DNA from: Erysipelotrichaceae bacterium
GTDB lineage: Bacteria > Bacillota_I > Bacilli_A > Erysipelotrichales > Erysipelotrichaceae
Length of the DNA: 12,118 nucleotides
Assembly (NCBI GenBank): GCA_003446295.1
Contig: DMBB01000030.1
Coordinates: 1-12,118, forward strand
Direction of reading: 5' to 3'
Positions 1-8,092 of the stretch are shown piece by piece (within the stretch, counting starts at the first letter, position 1; each line of letters opens with the position of its first letter). The translations under genes were made by a program, and so were the position numbers. The notes under the pieces are model-generated. The model had not been told where the DNA came from. It saw only the letters and a program-made list of their open reading frames with translations, and searched no databases.

Positions 1-869
1 GCATTCTTGACAAGCTGCGTAATGTCATCGTTCCACTGGAAGATATCGATCTTTTCACCATGGAGTTCATCGATGATCTCCTGGACACGCGCACCTCTCT
101 GACCAATGCATGCACCGATCGGATCGACATCGGGATTGTGGCTCAGAACAGCCATCTTTGTGCGTTCGCCAGCTTCACGTGCGATCGCTTTGATCTCGAT
201 CGTTCCCTGGAAGATCTCAGGCACTTCTTTTTCAAACAGTCTTCTGACGAGCATCGGATCAGCTCTGGATACGAGTACCTGTGAACCCTTTGTATCTTTG
301 TTGACTTCTGTGATCACGACTCTCAGACGCTGTCCTTCAACCAGGCGTTCACCCGGGATCTCAGCGCTTCTGGGCATCATGGCAACGGTCTTTCCGAGGT
401 TGACAAGCGTGAACTTGTCTTTGACGGATTCAACAACACCGAGTACCATTTCGTCCTTCTGGTCAATGTATTCGTTATATACAGCTACCTTTTCCGCTTC
501 ACGGATCTTCTGACGCATGACATTGCGGGCAAGTGTTGCAGCAGCACGGCTCATCTCAGTGATCTCGACCTTTCTTCTGATCGTTCCGCCAAGCTCAGCG
601 TCCTTCTGCAGTTCTCTTGCTTCTTCCAGAGAGATCTCAAGTTCATCATCTTCTACTTCTTCAACGATATTGTAGATCTGAAAGATATCGATCGTTTGTT
701 TTTTGTCATTGATCTCTGCTTCAACATTAATATCGGAAAGCTCGGCATCCTTCTTATAAGCTTTTGCCATTGCTTCTTTCAGGGCATCAAGGACGACTGA
801 TTCGGGGATCTTGCGCTCATCTTCAATTGAATTCAGCGCCTTGATCATGTCTTTATATTTGAGTTCCAT
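1..869 (-). CDS. nusA: Transcription termination/antitermination factor NusA, 3' part missing
   Basis: NusA binds RNA polymerase and nascent RNA and modulates pausing, termination and antitermination. Translating from the ATG at 869 gives 289 residues before the window ends, so the C-terminal part (KH2 and beyond) is not visible. Visible order: N-terminal RNAP-binding domain (about 1-125, with MELKYKDMIKAL and MSRAAATLARNVMRQKIREAE), S1 domain (about 135-200, ending LVSRADPMLVRRLFEKEVPE), and the start of KH1 (GxxG motif as G256-Q-R-G259). The blocks around REAGERTKMAV and HNPDVDPIGAC are strongly NusA-like. The start is supported by AGGAGAAG just upstream. It lies 11 bases after the rimP stop, so it is probably co-transcribed from the rimP promoter. 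The KH1 loop reads GQRG where many NusA proteins have GPKG. Confidence 0.97.
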   Translation of the reverse strand, partial: MELKYKDMIKALNSIEDERKIPESVVLDALKEAMAKAYKKDAELSDINVEAEINDKKQTIDIFQIYNIVEEVEDDELEISLEEARELQKDAELGGTIRRKVEITEMSRAAATLARNVMRQKIREAEKVAVYNEYIDQKDEMVLGVVESVKDKFTLVNLGKTVAMMPRSAEIPGERLVEGQRLRVVITEVNKDTKGSQVLVSRADPMLVRRLFEKEVPEIFQGTIEIKAIAREAGERTKMAVLSHNPDVDPIGACIGQRGARVQEIIDELHGEKIDIFQWNDDITQLVKN

Positions 870-880
870 AACTTCTCCTC

Positions 881-1339
881 TTAAAATTTCACCGCGTAGC
901 GGATAAACTCAATATTTTCTGTTTCGATTTCAGCTGTTCTTACCGCTGCTTTATCGCGGTATTCCAGACTGATCACTCCGTTGCTGAAGGATCTGACCGT
1001 ACCGGTTAACTCCTTCATCTTTCTGACAGGATGTGTCAGTCTGATGAAGACATAGGCATCCTCTTTGCCGTTCAGTTCATTGAGATCCTTGATCTCCCTT
1101 TCGGCGCCGGGACTGCAGACTTCCAGAGTATATGCTCCGGGAATCAGATCATTTTTATCCAGGACATCGGACAGAAGCTCGCTGGCTTCAGCGCATGTAT
1201 CCAGATCCATCGTACCGTCGTCTTTGGTGATTGCGCACTGCAGTACATGATCCTGCGTCCAGTTCAGTTCATAGAGACGGATCTGCTTTTCTGCCAATGC
1301 ATTTTCAATCAGAGTTTTTAGCTTCGTGCTGTTTTCCAT
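881..1339 (-). CDS. rimP: Ribosome maturation factor RimP
   Basis: RimP assists maturation of the 30S ribosomal subunit in the cytoplasm. The 152-residue product has the usual length and the two-domain pattern: an N-terminal alpha/beta domain containing the diagnostic YTLEVCSPGAERE block (about 92-104, commonly YTLEVSSPGLDRP) and a C-terminal small beta-barrel (about 110-152) with the LTGTV strand. The ATG at 1339 follows GGAGG with only three bases between it and the start, which is a short spacing. Gene order rimP-nusA is the conserved arrangement across bacteria. A clear SigA-type promoter and a leader hairpin lie directly upstream, so the pair can be transcribed independently of the upstream TetR and polC genes. 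I see no terminator between rimP and nusA. Confidence 0.95.
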   Translation of the reverse strand: MENSTKLKTLIENALAEKQIRLYELNWTQDHVLQCAITKDDGTMDLDTCAEASELLSDVLDKNDLIPGAYTLEVCSPGAEREIKDLNELNGKEDAYVFIRLTHPVRKMKELTGTVRSFSNGVISLEYRDKAAVRTAEIETENIEFIRYAVKF

Positions 1340-1359
1340 AGTCCTCCAGACAAACTAGA

Positions 1360-1379
1360 AGGAGTGCTCTCGCACTCCT
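1360..1379 (-). promoter_or_regulatory. Leader hairpin with GNRA tetraloop ahead of rimP
   Basis: An 8-bp perfect stem (1360-1367 paired with 1372-1379) closes a four-base loop. In the minus-strand RNA the loop reads GAGA, a GNRA tetraloop, closed by a C-G pair. It sits in the predicted 5' leader of rimP-nusA, starting about 8 bases after the expected transcription start and ending about 20 bases before the rimP start codon. No U-run follows, so it is unlikely to be an intrinsic terminator. It may stabilise the 5' end of the mRNA or bind a protein. Its 5' arm contains AGGAG, a Shine-Dalgarno-like word that would be buried in the stem. Confidence 0.6.
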
Positions 1380-1393
1380 CTTGTTACTGGCTA

Positions 1394-1422
1394 AATATAA
1401 CGTATTTTTGTGTTATATGCAA
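1394..1422 (-). promoter_or_regulatory. SigA-type promoter of rimP-nusA with overlapping inverted repeat
   Basis: On the minus strand TTGCAT (1417-1422) and TATATT (1394-1399) are separated by 17 bases, close to the SigA consensus. The expected transcription start is near 1387. A 7-bp perfect inverted repeat, ATATAAC-N10-GTTATAT (1395-1418), covers most of the -10 and the edge of the -35, a geometry that would suit a repressor operator. The neighbouring upstream gene encodes a TetR-family protein, but that it binds here is only inference. Confidence 0.65.
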
Positions 1423-1429
1423 GCCTTTT

Positions 1430-2029
1430 TCACAATTTATCGTTGATCAGGGCAAGCCATCCTGCATCAGAGAATGTCATGACATTTCTGATCAGTTCGG
1501 TTGCCTGCTGTTTGGTGTATTTGCGTTTCAGTACCTCAATGTAGTAACTGTATTGAGCGGCCATCAGCATCTCGACAGTTTCAACAGGAATGGCCATTCC
1601 GTTCGCATTCATGAATCTTGCTGTCTGCTTGGCTTTGCTGCGGACAAGCAGCGGATAATACTTTTCAGCTGTGCTTCCCTCGGAGCAGCAGAACAGCAGA
1701 TAGCATTCATCGAAGTGGTCATAAATGATGTCGAGGATTTTGCCTGCTTCATGTGCTGTCAGCTGTGAAAACTTGCCCTCTCTGATCGCGATCCTGTAGT
1801 GTTCAGGCTTCAGAGCGGAAAACTCTTTTTCAAACAGCAGGCCGGTTTCGTAAACAAGTGAAGCAAAGAGCACATCTTTATTTTCATAGCGTGTATAAAG
1901 AGCACCTGTCGTAATACCTGCCCTTGCGGCGATCTTGCGCATAGAAGCATTTCTGTATCCGACTTCCAGAAATTCATTTCGAGCGGCTTCAATGATTTTT
2001 TCATCCAGACTGTGATCTTTATTTGCCAT
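1430..2029 (-). CDS. TetR/AcrR-family transcriptional regulator
   Basis: This is a 199-residue protein of typical TetR length. The N-terminal helix-turn-helix domain (about 9-55) has the family pattern: EKIIEAARNEFLEVGYRNASMRKIAARAGITTGALYTRYENKDVLF, here in the order helix 1, KIAARAG support helix, TTGALY recognition helix and the Y-x-N/H-K-D/E-L/F-F ending. The C-terminal helical domain (about 60-199) would bind an unknown ligand and mediate dimerisation; it contains the unusual LLFCCSEGS stretch (about 110-118). The start at 2029 follows AGAGGG and a strong promoter. The gene lies between polC and rimP, genes that are normally adjacent in Bacillota. Targets are unknown; candidates are its own promoter and the inverted repeat at the rimP promoter, both unproven. 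Confidence 0.9.
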   Translation of the reverse strand: MANKDHSLDEKIIEAARNEFLEVGYRNASMRKIAARAGITTGALYTRYENKDVLFASLVYETGLLFEKEFSALKPEHYRIAIREGKFSQLTAHEAGKILDIIYDHFDECYLLFCCSEGSTAEKYYPLLVRSKAKQTARFMNANGMAIPVETVEMLMAAQYSYYIEVLKRKYTKQQATELIRNVMTFSDAGWLALINDKL

Positions 2030-2059
2030 AGCTATGCCCTCTCAAACTTTTATGGTTTC

Positions 2060-2089
2060 ATTATACGGCTCTTGTGAGATGACGGTCAA
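2060..2089 (-). promoter_or_regulatory. Promoter of the TetR-family gene
   Basis: On the minus strand TTGACC (2084-2089) and a perfect TATAAT (2060-2065) are separated by 18 bases. The -35 begins two bases beyond the polC stop codon. No hairpin terminator is visible between polC and this promoter, so polC readthrough into the regulator and on to rimP-nusA is also possible. Confidence 0.7.
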
Positions 2090-2090
2090 A

Positions 2091-5000
2091 TCAAAACAGA
2101 CTTATCTGGTTTCGTTCCTGCAGGCCGTCAAGACAGCCCAGTACTTCCAGTTTTCTCATAAGTGCTGCAGAGAGCTGCGTACGTTTCAGAATATCTTCCT
2201 TTGACAGGAATTCACGCTTTTTGCGTGCTTCTTCGATCGACCTTGCAACGTTGGCACCCAGACCGTCGATCACGATGAACGGCGGAATGATCGTTTTTTT
2301 ATCATTCGGGTCGACCGTGAATGTTGTCGCAAGAGAGCGGTACAGATCAACATTGCCGATATGGTAGCCTCTTGCCAGCATCTCTTCAACAACTTCAAGG
2401 GTATCGTAAAGCGAACGTTCCTTGTTGGATGCAGGATTGGTGCTGAAGCGGTCCATACGAGCAGCGATGTCTGCCATTCTGTTGCGGACTGTCTGAATAT
2501 CCTTTGTCATGGTCTCGATCTCATATGCATCGCAGCGCAGTGACAGATACTGGATATAGAAGTTCCAGGGTTCATGTACCTTATACCAGGCAATGCGGAC
2601 TGCCATCATAACATAAGCAACAGCATGCGCCTTCGGGAACATGTACTTGATCTTTTTGCAGGAATCGATATACCAGTCAGGCACATTGTGCGCCTTCATG
2701 TTTTCTTCCTGGTCAGGTCTCAGTCCTCTGCCTTTACGGACGTCTTCCATTGTTTTGAAGGCATCGATCGGCTCGAGGTTCTTTTCCAGAAGATATGTCA
2801 TGATATCGTCACGGCATCCGATGACTTCACTCAGCGGATGACCCTCCTGTACAAGCACCTGGGCGTTGCCTGACCAGACATCCGTACCGTGGGAAAGACC
2901 TGAGATGATGACAAGATCGGAAAAACAATGCGGTCTTGTTTCTTCGAGAACCCTTCTGGTCGTACGGGTGCCGAATTCGGGCAGACCGAGCGCTCCGGTC
3001 TCCTGACGGTAAACGCTTGTATTTGCCATCAGTGCTCTGTCTTCATAGAACAGTGAAAGTGTTTCGGGGTCATTCATCGGGATATCCATCGGTTTGACAT
3101 CGGCAATATTCTGCATCAGTCTCATAGCTGTGGGATCGACGTGGCCGAGAATATCAAATTTCAGGACGTTGTCATGGATATCATGGAAGTCGTAATGCGT
3201 TGTCTTCCAGTCAGCGGTCGGATCGTTTGCCGGATACTGTACCGGCGTGAAATCTTCCGCTTCGTATTCTTCCGGAATGATGATGATTCCGCCCGGATGC
3301 TGACCGGTGGTACGCTTGACGTTCTGGCAGCCTTTTGCCAGGTAGTCACGCATCGGACGGCGCATGTTCGTGATGTTCATCTTCTCGCAGTATCCGCTGA
3401 CATAACCGTATGCAGTCTTTTCTGCCACGGTGCCGATCGTTCCGGCACGGAATGCATGATCTTCGCCGAAGACTTCTTTGATGAAGGCATGTGCACGCCA
3501 CTGATATTCATTTGAGAAGTTCAAGTCGATATCAGGTGTTTTATCCGCGTTGAATCCAAGGAATGTCTGGAACGGGATATTGTGCCCGTTCCCCTTCATG
3601 ATCGCTCCGCAGTGCGGGCAAACTTTATCGGGCAGGTCAAATCCTGATTTGACGCCCGGATCATCGATGAACTCGCTGTATTTACATGACGGACACAGAT
3701 AATGCGGCGCAAGCGGATTGACTTCCGTAATGCCGGACATCGTTGCTGTAAATGAGGAACCGACGGAACCACGTGAACCGACGACGTATCCGTCTTCATT
3801 CGATTTTTTGACAAGCAGATGGGCAATATAGTAATGCACTCCGAAACCGTTGCGGATGATATTGTCCAGCTCGTTGTTGAGTCTGTTTGTTACATATTCC
3901 GGAACTTTGCCTTCAAAGCCGTACATTCTCATAGCGGTATCATGGCAGATCTTTCTGAGCTTGTCATCGGAGCCTTCGATCGTCGGCGGGAATGTTCCTG
4001 CAGGGACCGGTCTGACTTCTTCGATCATATCAAAGATCCTGTTCGGTTCTTCGATCACGATCTTCCGGACGAGCTGTTCATCATCAAGCCATGCAAACTC
4101 ATCCAGCATTTCCTGTGTCTTGCGGATATGCTGGTCGGGATTCTTTGTACGGTAACGCAGTGCGTCATCACGGATGTACAGCGGATGGATCGCACCGCCG
4201 ACTCCCTGAGACATGATATAAACATCCCTGAACATCTTCTGATCAGGAGAACAGTAGTGCGCGTCGCTGGTTGCGCATACCGGGATATGCAGTTTCTGAG
4301 CCATTTCAATGATGCGTTTCTGCACCTGCTTGACACGGTTCATGTCGGGAACATTTCCCATCGCAACAAAACACGTAAAGTTGCTGAGCGGCTGCAGTTC
4401 GATCATGTCATACCACTTCATGCATTCTTCCAGTCTCAGATCATCACCGTTGCAGGCAATCTCAAAGAGTTCCGAATTATAGCATCCGGCAGATACGATC
4501 AGGTTTTCCCTGTGAGCATCAATATCCTTCTTGAGCACTCTGGCTTCAGCAACAACTTCAGCCGCTTCTTTTCCGGCTGACTTGCCCATGACCGCAAGCG
4601 TCTTCGTATTCGATATTGTTACCAGATGGTAAAGATCCTTTAATCCGGCATGATTCTTCGCAAGCAGGTTGGCATGATATCTGCGTACTTTTTTGAACGC
4701 ATTTTCATCCTGGATCTTGTCCTGCAGATCCTTGACTGTGACTGCGCCAAGATCACTGGCGTCCTTGAGCAGGCACTGAAAAACACCGGATAATGCTTCC
4801 GCATCGTAATCCGCTCTATGAGCAACTTCTTCATCGTAAGGAATATGGTAGTATCTTGAAATATTGCCCAGTCTGTATGCACGGCGTTCCTTCAGGATCG
4901 CCCTGGACATATCAAGTGTATCGATAACAGTGTTTTTAAGAGGTTCCCTGCCGATCCTTCTGAGTTCATCGTTCAGGAAGAAGTAGTCGAATGTTGCGTT

Positions 5001-6431
5001 ATGCGCAACAAGCACATCATCCCCGATCCAGTTCAGGATCTCATCCGCACATTCCGCGAATGTTCCGGCATTTTTGACCATATCATTTGAGATATTCGTC
5101 TTGGCGGAAATGAATGCAGGGATCGGGAACGGCGGTTTGATGAACATCTGCATCCTGTCAATGACGGCACCATGCTTCATGCGGACGGCACCGAATTCAA
5201 TGATCGAATCGTATTTTGCGGACAGACCTGTTGTTTCAAGGTCAAAGCATACGTACTGTTCATCATCGAGCTTATGATCTGTAACGTTTCTGACGATCGT
5301 CAGCTGGTCATTGACCGCATTGACTTCGCATCCGAGGATGACTTTGAATTCCCTGTCGGATCCTTTTTTCAGTTTGGAAGCGGTATTGTATGCTTTCACA
5401 AATGACTGGACATCCGCATGATCGGTGATCGCAATACCGCGGTGCCCGAGATTCCATGCATATTTCACAACACTTTCCGCATCACACACAGCATCCATTT
5501 CACTCATGTTTGTATGGCAGTGCAGTTCGATGCGTTTGGGTTCTGCAGGATCGGTGATCTTCACAGGGTCCAGCTTCTCCATCTGCGTCACTTCACAGAC
5601 AAGGTCATTGGCATATTTGTCATTGACGATATTTCCATATACGCGGATACGTTCGCCTTCTTTGATATCGTCGATTTCTTCACGCGAAAACAGTTTTCCT
5701 TCAAAGCGCTTGGCTATGATCGCATCTTCTCCGTCAAATACTGAAAGACTCTGGATGATATGTTTGTTTGCGCGTATCTCAAAGTTCTCGATATTGAAAA
5801 CAACACCTTCAAACTTGATATTTTCGATCGGCGTATCAGCATCTTTGAGCTTCAGCTCCGTATAGTTTTCCGGCTTCGGTCTGTAATACTTCTTTTTCGC
5901 AGGCTTTTCAGGTGCGGGTGCAGGATTCTCAGACGGTACAGGCACGGATACTTCACCGATCTCGGCTGCGTTGAGGACTGCCATTTCACAGAATGTGTGC
6001 AGGTCCTTGAGACCGATCTGATCCAGCAGTTCCTGGAGCTTCGGCAGCATATCGCCGCCCATAGCGCAGTCCGACTCATCCGCAAACATAAAGATCAGCT
6101 TTTTGTCAGCTTCTTCAAAGCGGATGACAGCGTTGCTGTAAACAGCCAGTCTGTCATTGGCTGCCGCAAAAGAGTCAAGGTACTTCTGCAGCTCCGATGT
6201 ACGGATACGGCAGTTTTCCGGATCAATATAAAGCAGTGTCTTCATCTGAAGCAGCGTATCCAGTTCATCCAGAAGGTCTTCATAATCCGAATACGAAAGA
6301 AAATCAGCTGTATGCACACAGATCTCCGCATGTCCGTCAGATTTGTAGAATTTTACGGAACGGATCTCTGCATCATACATTGCATCCGGCAATGTACTGT
6401 CTTTCAGAATTTCTTTCAGCAATAAACTCAT
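2091..6431 (-). CDS. polC: DNA polymerase III alpha subunit, PolC type
   Basis: PolC is the main replicative polymerase of Bacillota and carries its own 3'-5' proofreading exonuclease. The 1446-residue length matches the family. Domains in order: N-terminal region (1-155), Pro/Lys-rich linker (160-185), OB fold (about 200-290), PHP domain with LHCHTNMSEMD (H304, H306) and TDH (D337, H338), inserted DEDDh exonuclease (D397-L-E399, H477-N-A-T-F-D482, H538-x4-D543), remaining PHP with SDAHY (D723, H725), palm/fingers with GSRGSVGSSF (885-894), four zinc-type cysteines (C913, C916, C938, C941), catalytic DID (D967, D969) and D1093. The protein ends in QISLF, a beta-clamp-binding motif like that at the end of Bacillus PolC. 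The ATG at 6431 is chosen because GAGGTG precedes it and the promoter lies between it and a possible ATG at 6491. Confidence 0.98.
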   Translation of the reverse strand: MSLLLKEILKDSTLPDAMYDAEIRSVKFYKSDGHAEICVHTADFLSYSDYEDLLDELDTLLQMKTLLYIDPENCRIRTSELQKYLDSFAAANDRLAVYSNAVIRFEEADKKLIFMFADESDCAMGGDMLPKLQELLDQIGLKDLHTFCEMAVLNAAEIGEVSVPVPSENPAPAPEKPAKKKYYRPKPENYTELKLKDADTPIENIKFEGVVFNIENFEIRANKHIIQSLSVFDGEDAIIAKRFEGKLFSREEIDDIKEGERIRVYGNIVNDKYANDLVCEVTQMEKLDPVKITDPAEPKRIELHCHTNMSEMDAVCDAESVVKYAWNLGHRGIAITDHADVQSFVKAYNTASKLKKGSDREFKVILGCEVNAVNDQLTIVRNVTDHKLDDEQYVCFDLETTGLSAKYDSIIEFGAVRMKHGAVIDRMQMFIKPPFPIPAFISAKTNISNDMVKNAGTFAECADEILNWIGDDVLVAHNATFDYFFLNDELRRIGREPLKNTVIDTLDMSRAILKERRAYRLGNISRYYHIPYDEEVAHRADYDAEALSGVFQCLLKDASDLGAVTVKDLQDKIQDENAFKKVRRYHANLLAKNHAGLKDLYHLVTISNTKTLAVMGKSAGKEAAEVVAEARVLKKDIDAHRENLIVSAGCYNSELFEIACNGDDLRLEECMKWYDMIELQPLSNFTCFVAMGNVPDMNRVKQVQKRIIEMAQKLHIPVCATSDAHYCSPDQKMFRDVYIMSQGVGGAIHPLYIRDDALRYRTKNPDQHIRKTQEMLDEFAWLDDEQLVRKIVIEEPNRIFDMIEEVRPVPAGTFPPTIEGSDDKLRKICHDTAMRMYGFEGKVPEYVTNRLNNELDNIIRNGFGVHYYIAHLLVKKSNEDGYVVGSRGSVGSSFTATMSGITEVNPLAPHYLCPSCKYSEFIDDPGVKSGFDLPDKVCPHCGAIMKGNGHNIPFQTFLGFNADKTPDIDLNFSNEYQWRAHAFIKEVFGEDHAFRAGTIGTVAEKTAYGYVSGYCEKMNITNMRRPMRDYLAKGCQNVKRTTGQHPGGIIIIPEEYEAEDFTPVQYPANDPTADWKTTHYDFHDIHDNVLKFDILGHVDPTAMRLMQNIADVKPMDIPMNDPETLSLFYEDRALMANTSVYRQETGALGLPEFGTRTTRRVLEETRPHCFSDLVIISGLSHGTDVWSGNAQVLVQEGHPLSEVIGCRDDIMTYLLEKNLEPIDAFKTMEDVRKGRGLRPDQEENMKAHNVPDWYIDSCKKIKYMFPKAHAVAYVMMAVRIAWYKVHEPWNFYIQYLSLRCDAYEIETMTKDIQTVRNRMADIAARMDRFSTNPASNKERSLYDTLEVVEEMLARGYHIGNVDLYRSLATTFTVDPNDKKTIIPPFIVIDGLGANVARSIEEARKKREFLSKEDILKRTQLSAALMRKLEVLGCLDGLQERNQISLF

Positions 6432-6452
6432 ATGCACCTCGAAACACCGTAA

Positions 6453-6481
6453 ATGATAGCATACATTTGTCCTGAAGTCAG
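6453..6481 (-). promoter_or_regulatory. Candidate polC promoter, extended -10
   Basis: On the minus strand TATCAT (6453-6458) is preceded by TGC, forming an extended -10. The weak -35-like CTGACT (6476-6481) is 17 bases upstream. Transcription would start about 15 bases before the ATG at 6431, which excludes the longer reading frame opening at 6491. Confidence 0.5.
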
Positions 6482-6511
6482 AGGTTGACATTCGTAATAA
6501 ACATGCTCCAG

Positions 6512-6541
6512 AAAAAAATAACGGACCGGCCGGTCCGTTAT
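6512..6541 (-). terminator. Strong intrinsic terminator after the DUF4956 gene
   Basis: A perfect 24-base palindrome (6518-6541, core ACGGACCGG and its complement) directly follows the stop codon of the membrane-protein gene. On the minus strand it is followed by a run of seven T (6512-6518 region). It should end the polyphosphate polymerase unit and insulate polC from it. The plus strand lacks a T-run, so termination is expected in one direction only. Confidence 0.9.
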
Positions 6542-6544
6542 ATA

Positions 6545-7219
6545 TCAGAGTTCCTGGGCTGCAGCAGCCTGATGTCCGCAGGCAATGCTGAGATTGCCGT
6601 TTCTTGTCCGCAGTTCATCGATCATTTTCTTTTCGTCTTTTTCATCCTTCAGTCTGATCTCATATGTCAGCTGGTACATTGTACCGAGGTTGACTGTCTT
6701 GGATGTTACGAGTCTGCTGGATGTTGTATATTTCTTCATCAGATCATCAAATACAGTTGTGTAGTCCAGATCTTCAGGAATCGTGATCCTGAGGGATCTG
6801 ATCTTCTGATCCTCATCAAATACGGGAAGATGTGCCGTTAAGATAAACACAAGACTGATCAGGACCGCACATGCAATTGCCAGCCAGATATATCCCATGC
6901 CTGTCATCAGGCCTGTACCCATTGCGAGGAAGATGATCACGATGTCACTTGCTTTGCCCGGCAGCGAACGGAAACGCACCAGTGAGAAGCTGCCCGCCAC
7001 AGCTACACCGACACCGAGGTTTCCGTTAACCATCAGTATGATCATCTGTACAACTGCCGGAAGGATGACGACCGAGACCAGGAAATTTCTGCTCGGATGT
7101 TCTGTGTGTTTATAGCCAAGTGCTATGATCATGCCGCAGGCGATGCTTGCGGCTGTACATGCAAGTACCTGTGTGATGCTCAGGTATGAAGTGATTCCTG
7201 TTAATATTGAACTGAACAT
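6545..7219 (-). CDS. DUF4956 family membrane protein
   Basis: This 224-residue protein has an N-terminal membrane half with four or five hydrophobic segments (about 12-35, 46-65, 68-82, 90-107, 109-128) and a soluble C-terminal part (about 135-224). The motif GSFSLVRFRS (76-85), followed by a DIVIIFLAMGTGLMTG stretch, is the signature I associate with DUF4956. The layout resembles MgtC-like proteins, with a small alpha/beta C-terminal domain of ACT type (inference). The ATG at 7219 has an excellent AGGAGGG site and overlaps the end of the polymerase gene by 19 bases, implying translational coupling. DUF4956 proteins are commonly encoded next to VTC-domain polyphosphate polymerases; their function is not established. 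A role in anchoring the polymerase or moving its product across the membrane is a hypothesis. Confidence 0.88.
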   Translation of the reverse strand: MFSSILTGITSYLSITQVLACTAASIACGMIIALGYKHTEHPSRNFLVSVVILPAVVQMIILMVNGNLGVGVAVAGSFSLVRFRSLPGKASDIVIIFLAMGTGLMTGMGYIWLAIACAVLISLVFILTAHLPVFDEDQKIRSLRITIPEDLDYTTVFDDLMKKYTTSSRLVTSKTVNLGTMYQLTYEIRLKDEKDEKKMIDELRTRNGNLSIACGHQAAAAQEL

Positions 7220-7974
7220 AATTCCCTCCTGTATGTTCTGTATGCTTCTGTTTCGTATTGCGGAACCTTGTTCCGGTGCAGCTGTTGATTCATAATATTT
7301 CTGTAGATGTTTCCGTATTTGGAAAATGATGTGCGCTTCAATCCCATCTCAGAGAGAATTTCCGTGAGCCATATGGGACATCTGTCGCTTGCCTTGATCT
7401 CAAGCAGGACTGTATCCTCATCGATCAGTCTTTGTTCAGTGCCATTGGGATGCAGGGAAACATCAGATGTTCTGTAGAGAATGTTTTCATCAAATGTAAC
7501 TCTGACATCGTCTTCCGAAACTGACTTCCAGCATGTCCTGTCATATGATGCGTATACCTTCATGACCGGCTTGTAGCGTTTGACGCTGTAATCCAGTTCA
7601 TCAGCGATCTGCGTGTGAATATCAGGTCTCGTGCCGTCTGTCATATACCGGTACGCATCCTGTTCACCGAGTGTGATCCTGCGTTTACCGGTCAGCCCGT
7701 TGTATTTCTTTTTGATCTCCAGAAATACGGGAGTTCCTTCAGTTGGTTCAACGTATGACCGTATGCGCATCTTTTCTTTATATTCAGGATGTTCCAGACT
7801 GTTGATGACCATTCTGTCATCAGCCGTATCGCAATAGACGTTGTACACGGTGTAGCGATGATACACATCAGGAACAAGCCTGCTGCCTGCACGTTCCATA
7901 AATTCTCTGACCTGTGCATGGTTCATTCTGTATTTGTATTCTGTTCTGAGAAAACTTTCGATCACATTTGTCAT
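7201..7974 (-). CDS. VTC-domain polyphosphate polymerase
   Basis: The 257-residue protein matches the bacterial form of the VTC catalytic domain, a triphosphate-tunnel fold that in yeast Vtc4 makes polyphosphate from ATP. Tunnel-type charged residues appear in the expected order: RTEYKY (R10, E12, K14), YNVYCDT (44-50), KMRIRSY (R70, R72), FLEIKKKYNG (E86, K88), TGKRR (K97-R99), FDENI (D162), LLEIKASD (E192, K194) and SFSKYGNIY (K219). No SPX sensing domain and no membrane segment are present, unlike eukaryotic VTC proteins, so membrane association would need a partner; the overlapping DUF4956 gene is the obvious candidate. The start at 7974 follows AGGAGG at good spacing. Polymerase activity is inferred from family knowledge, not shown. 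Confidence 0.88.
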   Translation of the reverse strand: MTNVIESFLRTEYKYRMNHAQVREFMERAGSRLVPDVYHRYTVYNVYCDTADDRMVINSLEHPEYKEKMRIRSYVEPTEGTPVFLEIKKKYNGLTGKRRITLGEQDAYRYMTDGTRPDIHTQIADELDYSVKRYKPVMKVYASYDRTCWKSVSEDDVRVTFDENILYRTSDVSLHPNGTEQRLIDEDTVLLEIKASDRCPIWLTEILSEMGLKRTSFSKYGNIYRNIMNQQLHRNKVPQYETEAYRTYRRELCSVQY

Positions 7975-8069
7975 ATCCTGTTCCTCCTGACAGCTGTTAG
8001 TTTATAGAAACAGGATGGAAGTTAACTGACTGCTTTCTGAAGGAAATGTGAATTCTTAAGAAATTATTT

Positions 8070-8083
8070 TTCACAAACGTGAA
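8070..8083. promoter_or_regulatory. Candidate operator, TTCAC-N4-GTGAA inverted repeat
   Basis: Perfect 5-bp arms TTCAC and GTGAA are separated by AAAC. The site covers the -35 position (8073-8078) of the plus-strand lipoprotein promoter. Another TGTGAA half-site lies at 8047-8052, forming a wider inverted pair with TTCACA at 8070-8075. The binding protein is unknown. Confidence 0.45.
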
Positions 8084-8092
8084 TCTGAAACA

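Noticed and set aside
1360..1379. The rimP leader hairpin as a terminator for the TetR gene
   Set aside because: Only a broken T-rich stretch follows the stem on the minus strand, and the hairpin lies downstream of the rimP promoter rather than before it.
3819..4580. A 253-codon plus-strand open frame antisense to polC, and similar long antisense frames at 5760-6425, 9002-9730 and 9983-10666
   Set aside because: They have no convincing ribosome site or recognisable protein pattern and lie wholly or mostly opposite confidently identified genes, so they are codon-bias shadows.
6432..6491. A longer polC reading frame starting at 6491, adding 20 residues
   Set aside because: The added residues are not PolC-like, and the candidate extended -10 promoter and the GAGGTG ribosome site lie between that ATG and the one at 6431.
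8051..8065. Possible CodY-type box in the polymerase/lipoprotein intergenic region
   Set aside because: Compared with AATTTTCWGAAAATT the 15-base site has four mismatches, several at the centre, which is too weak to call.
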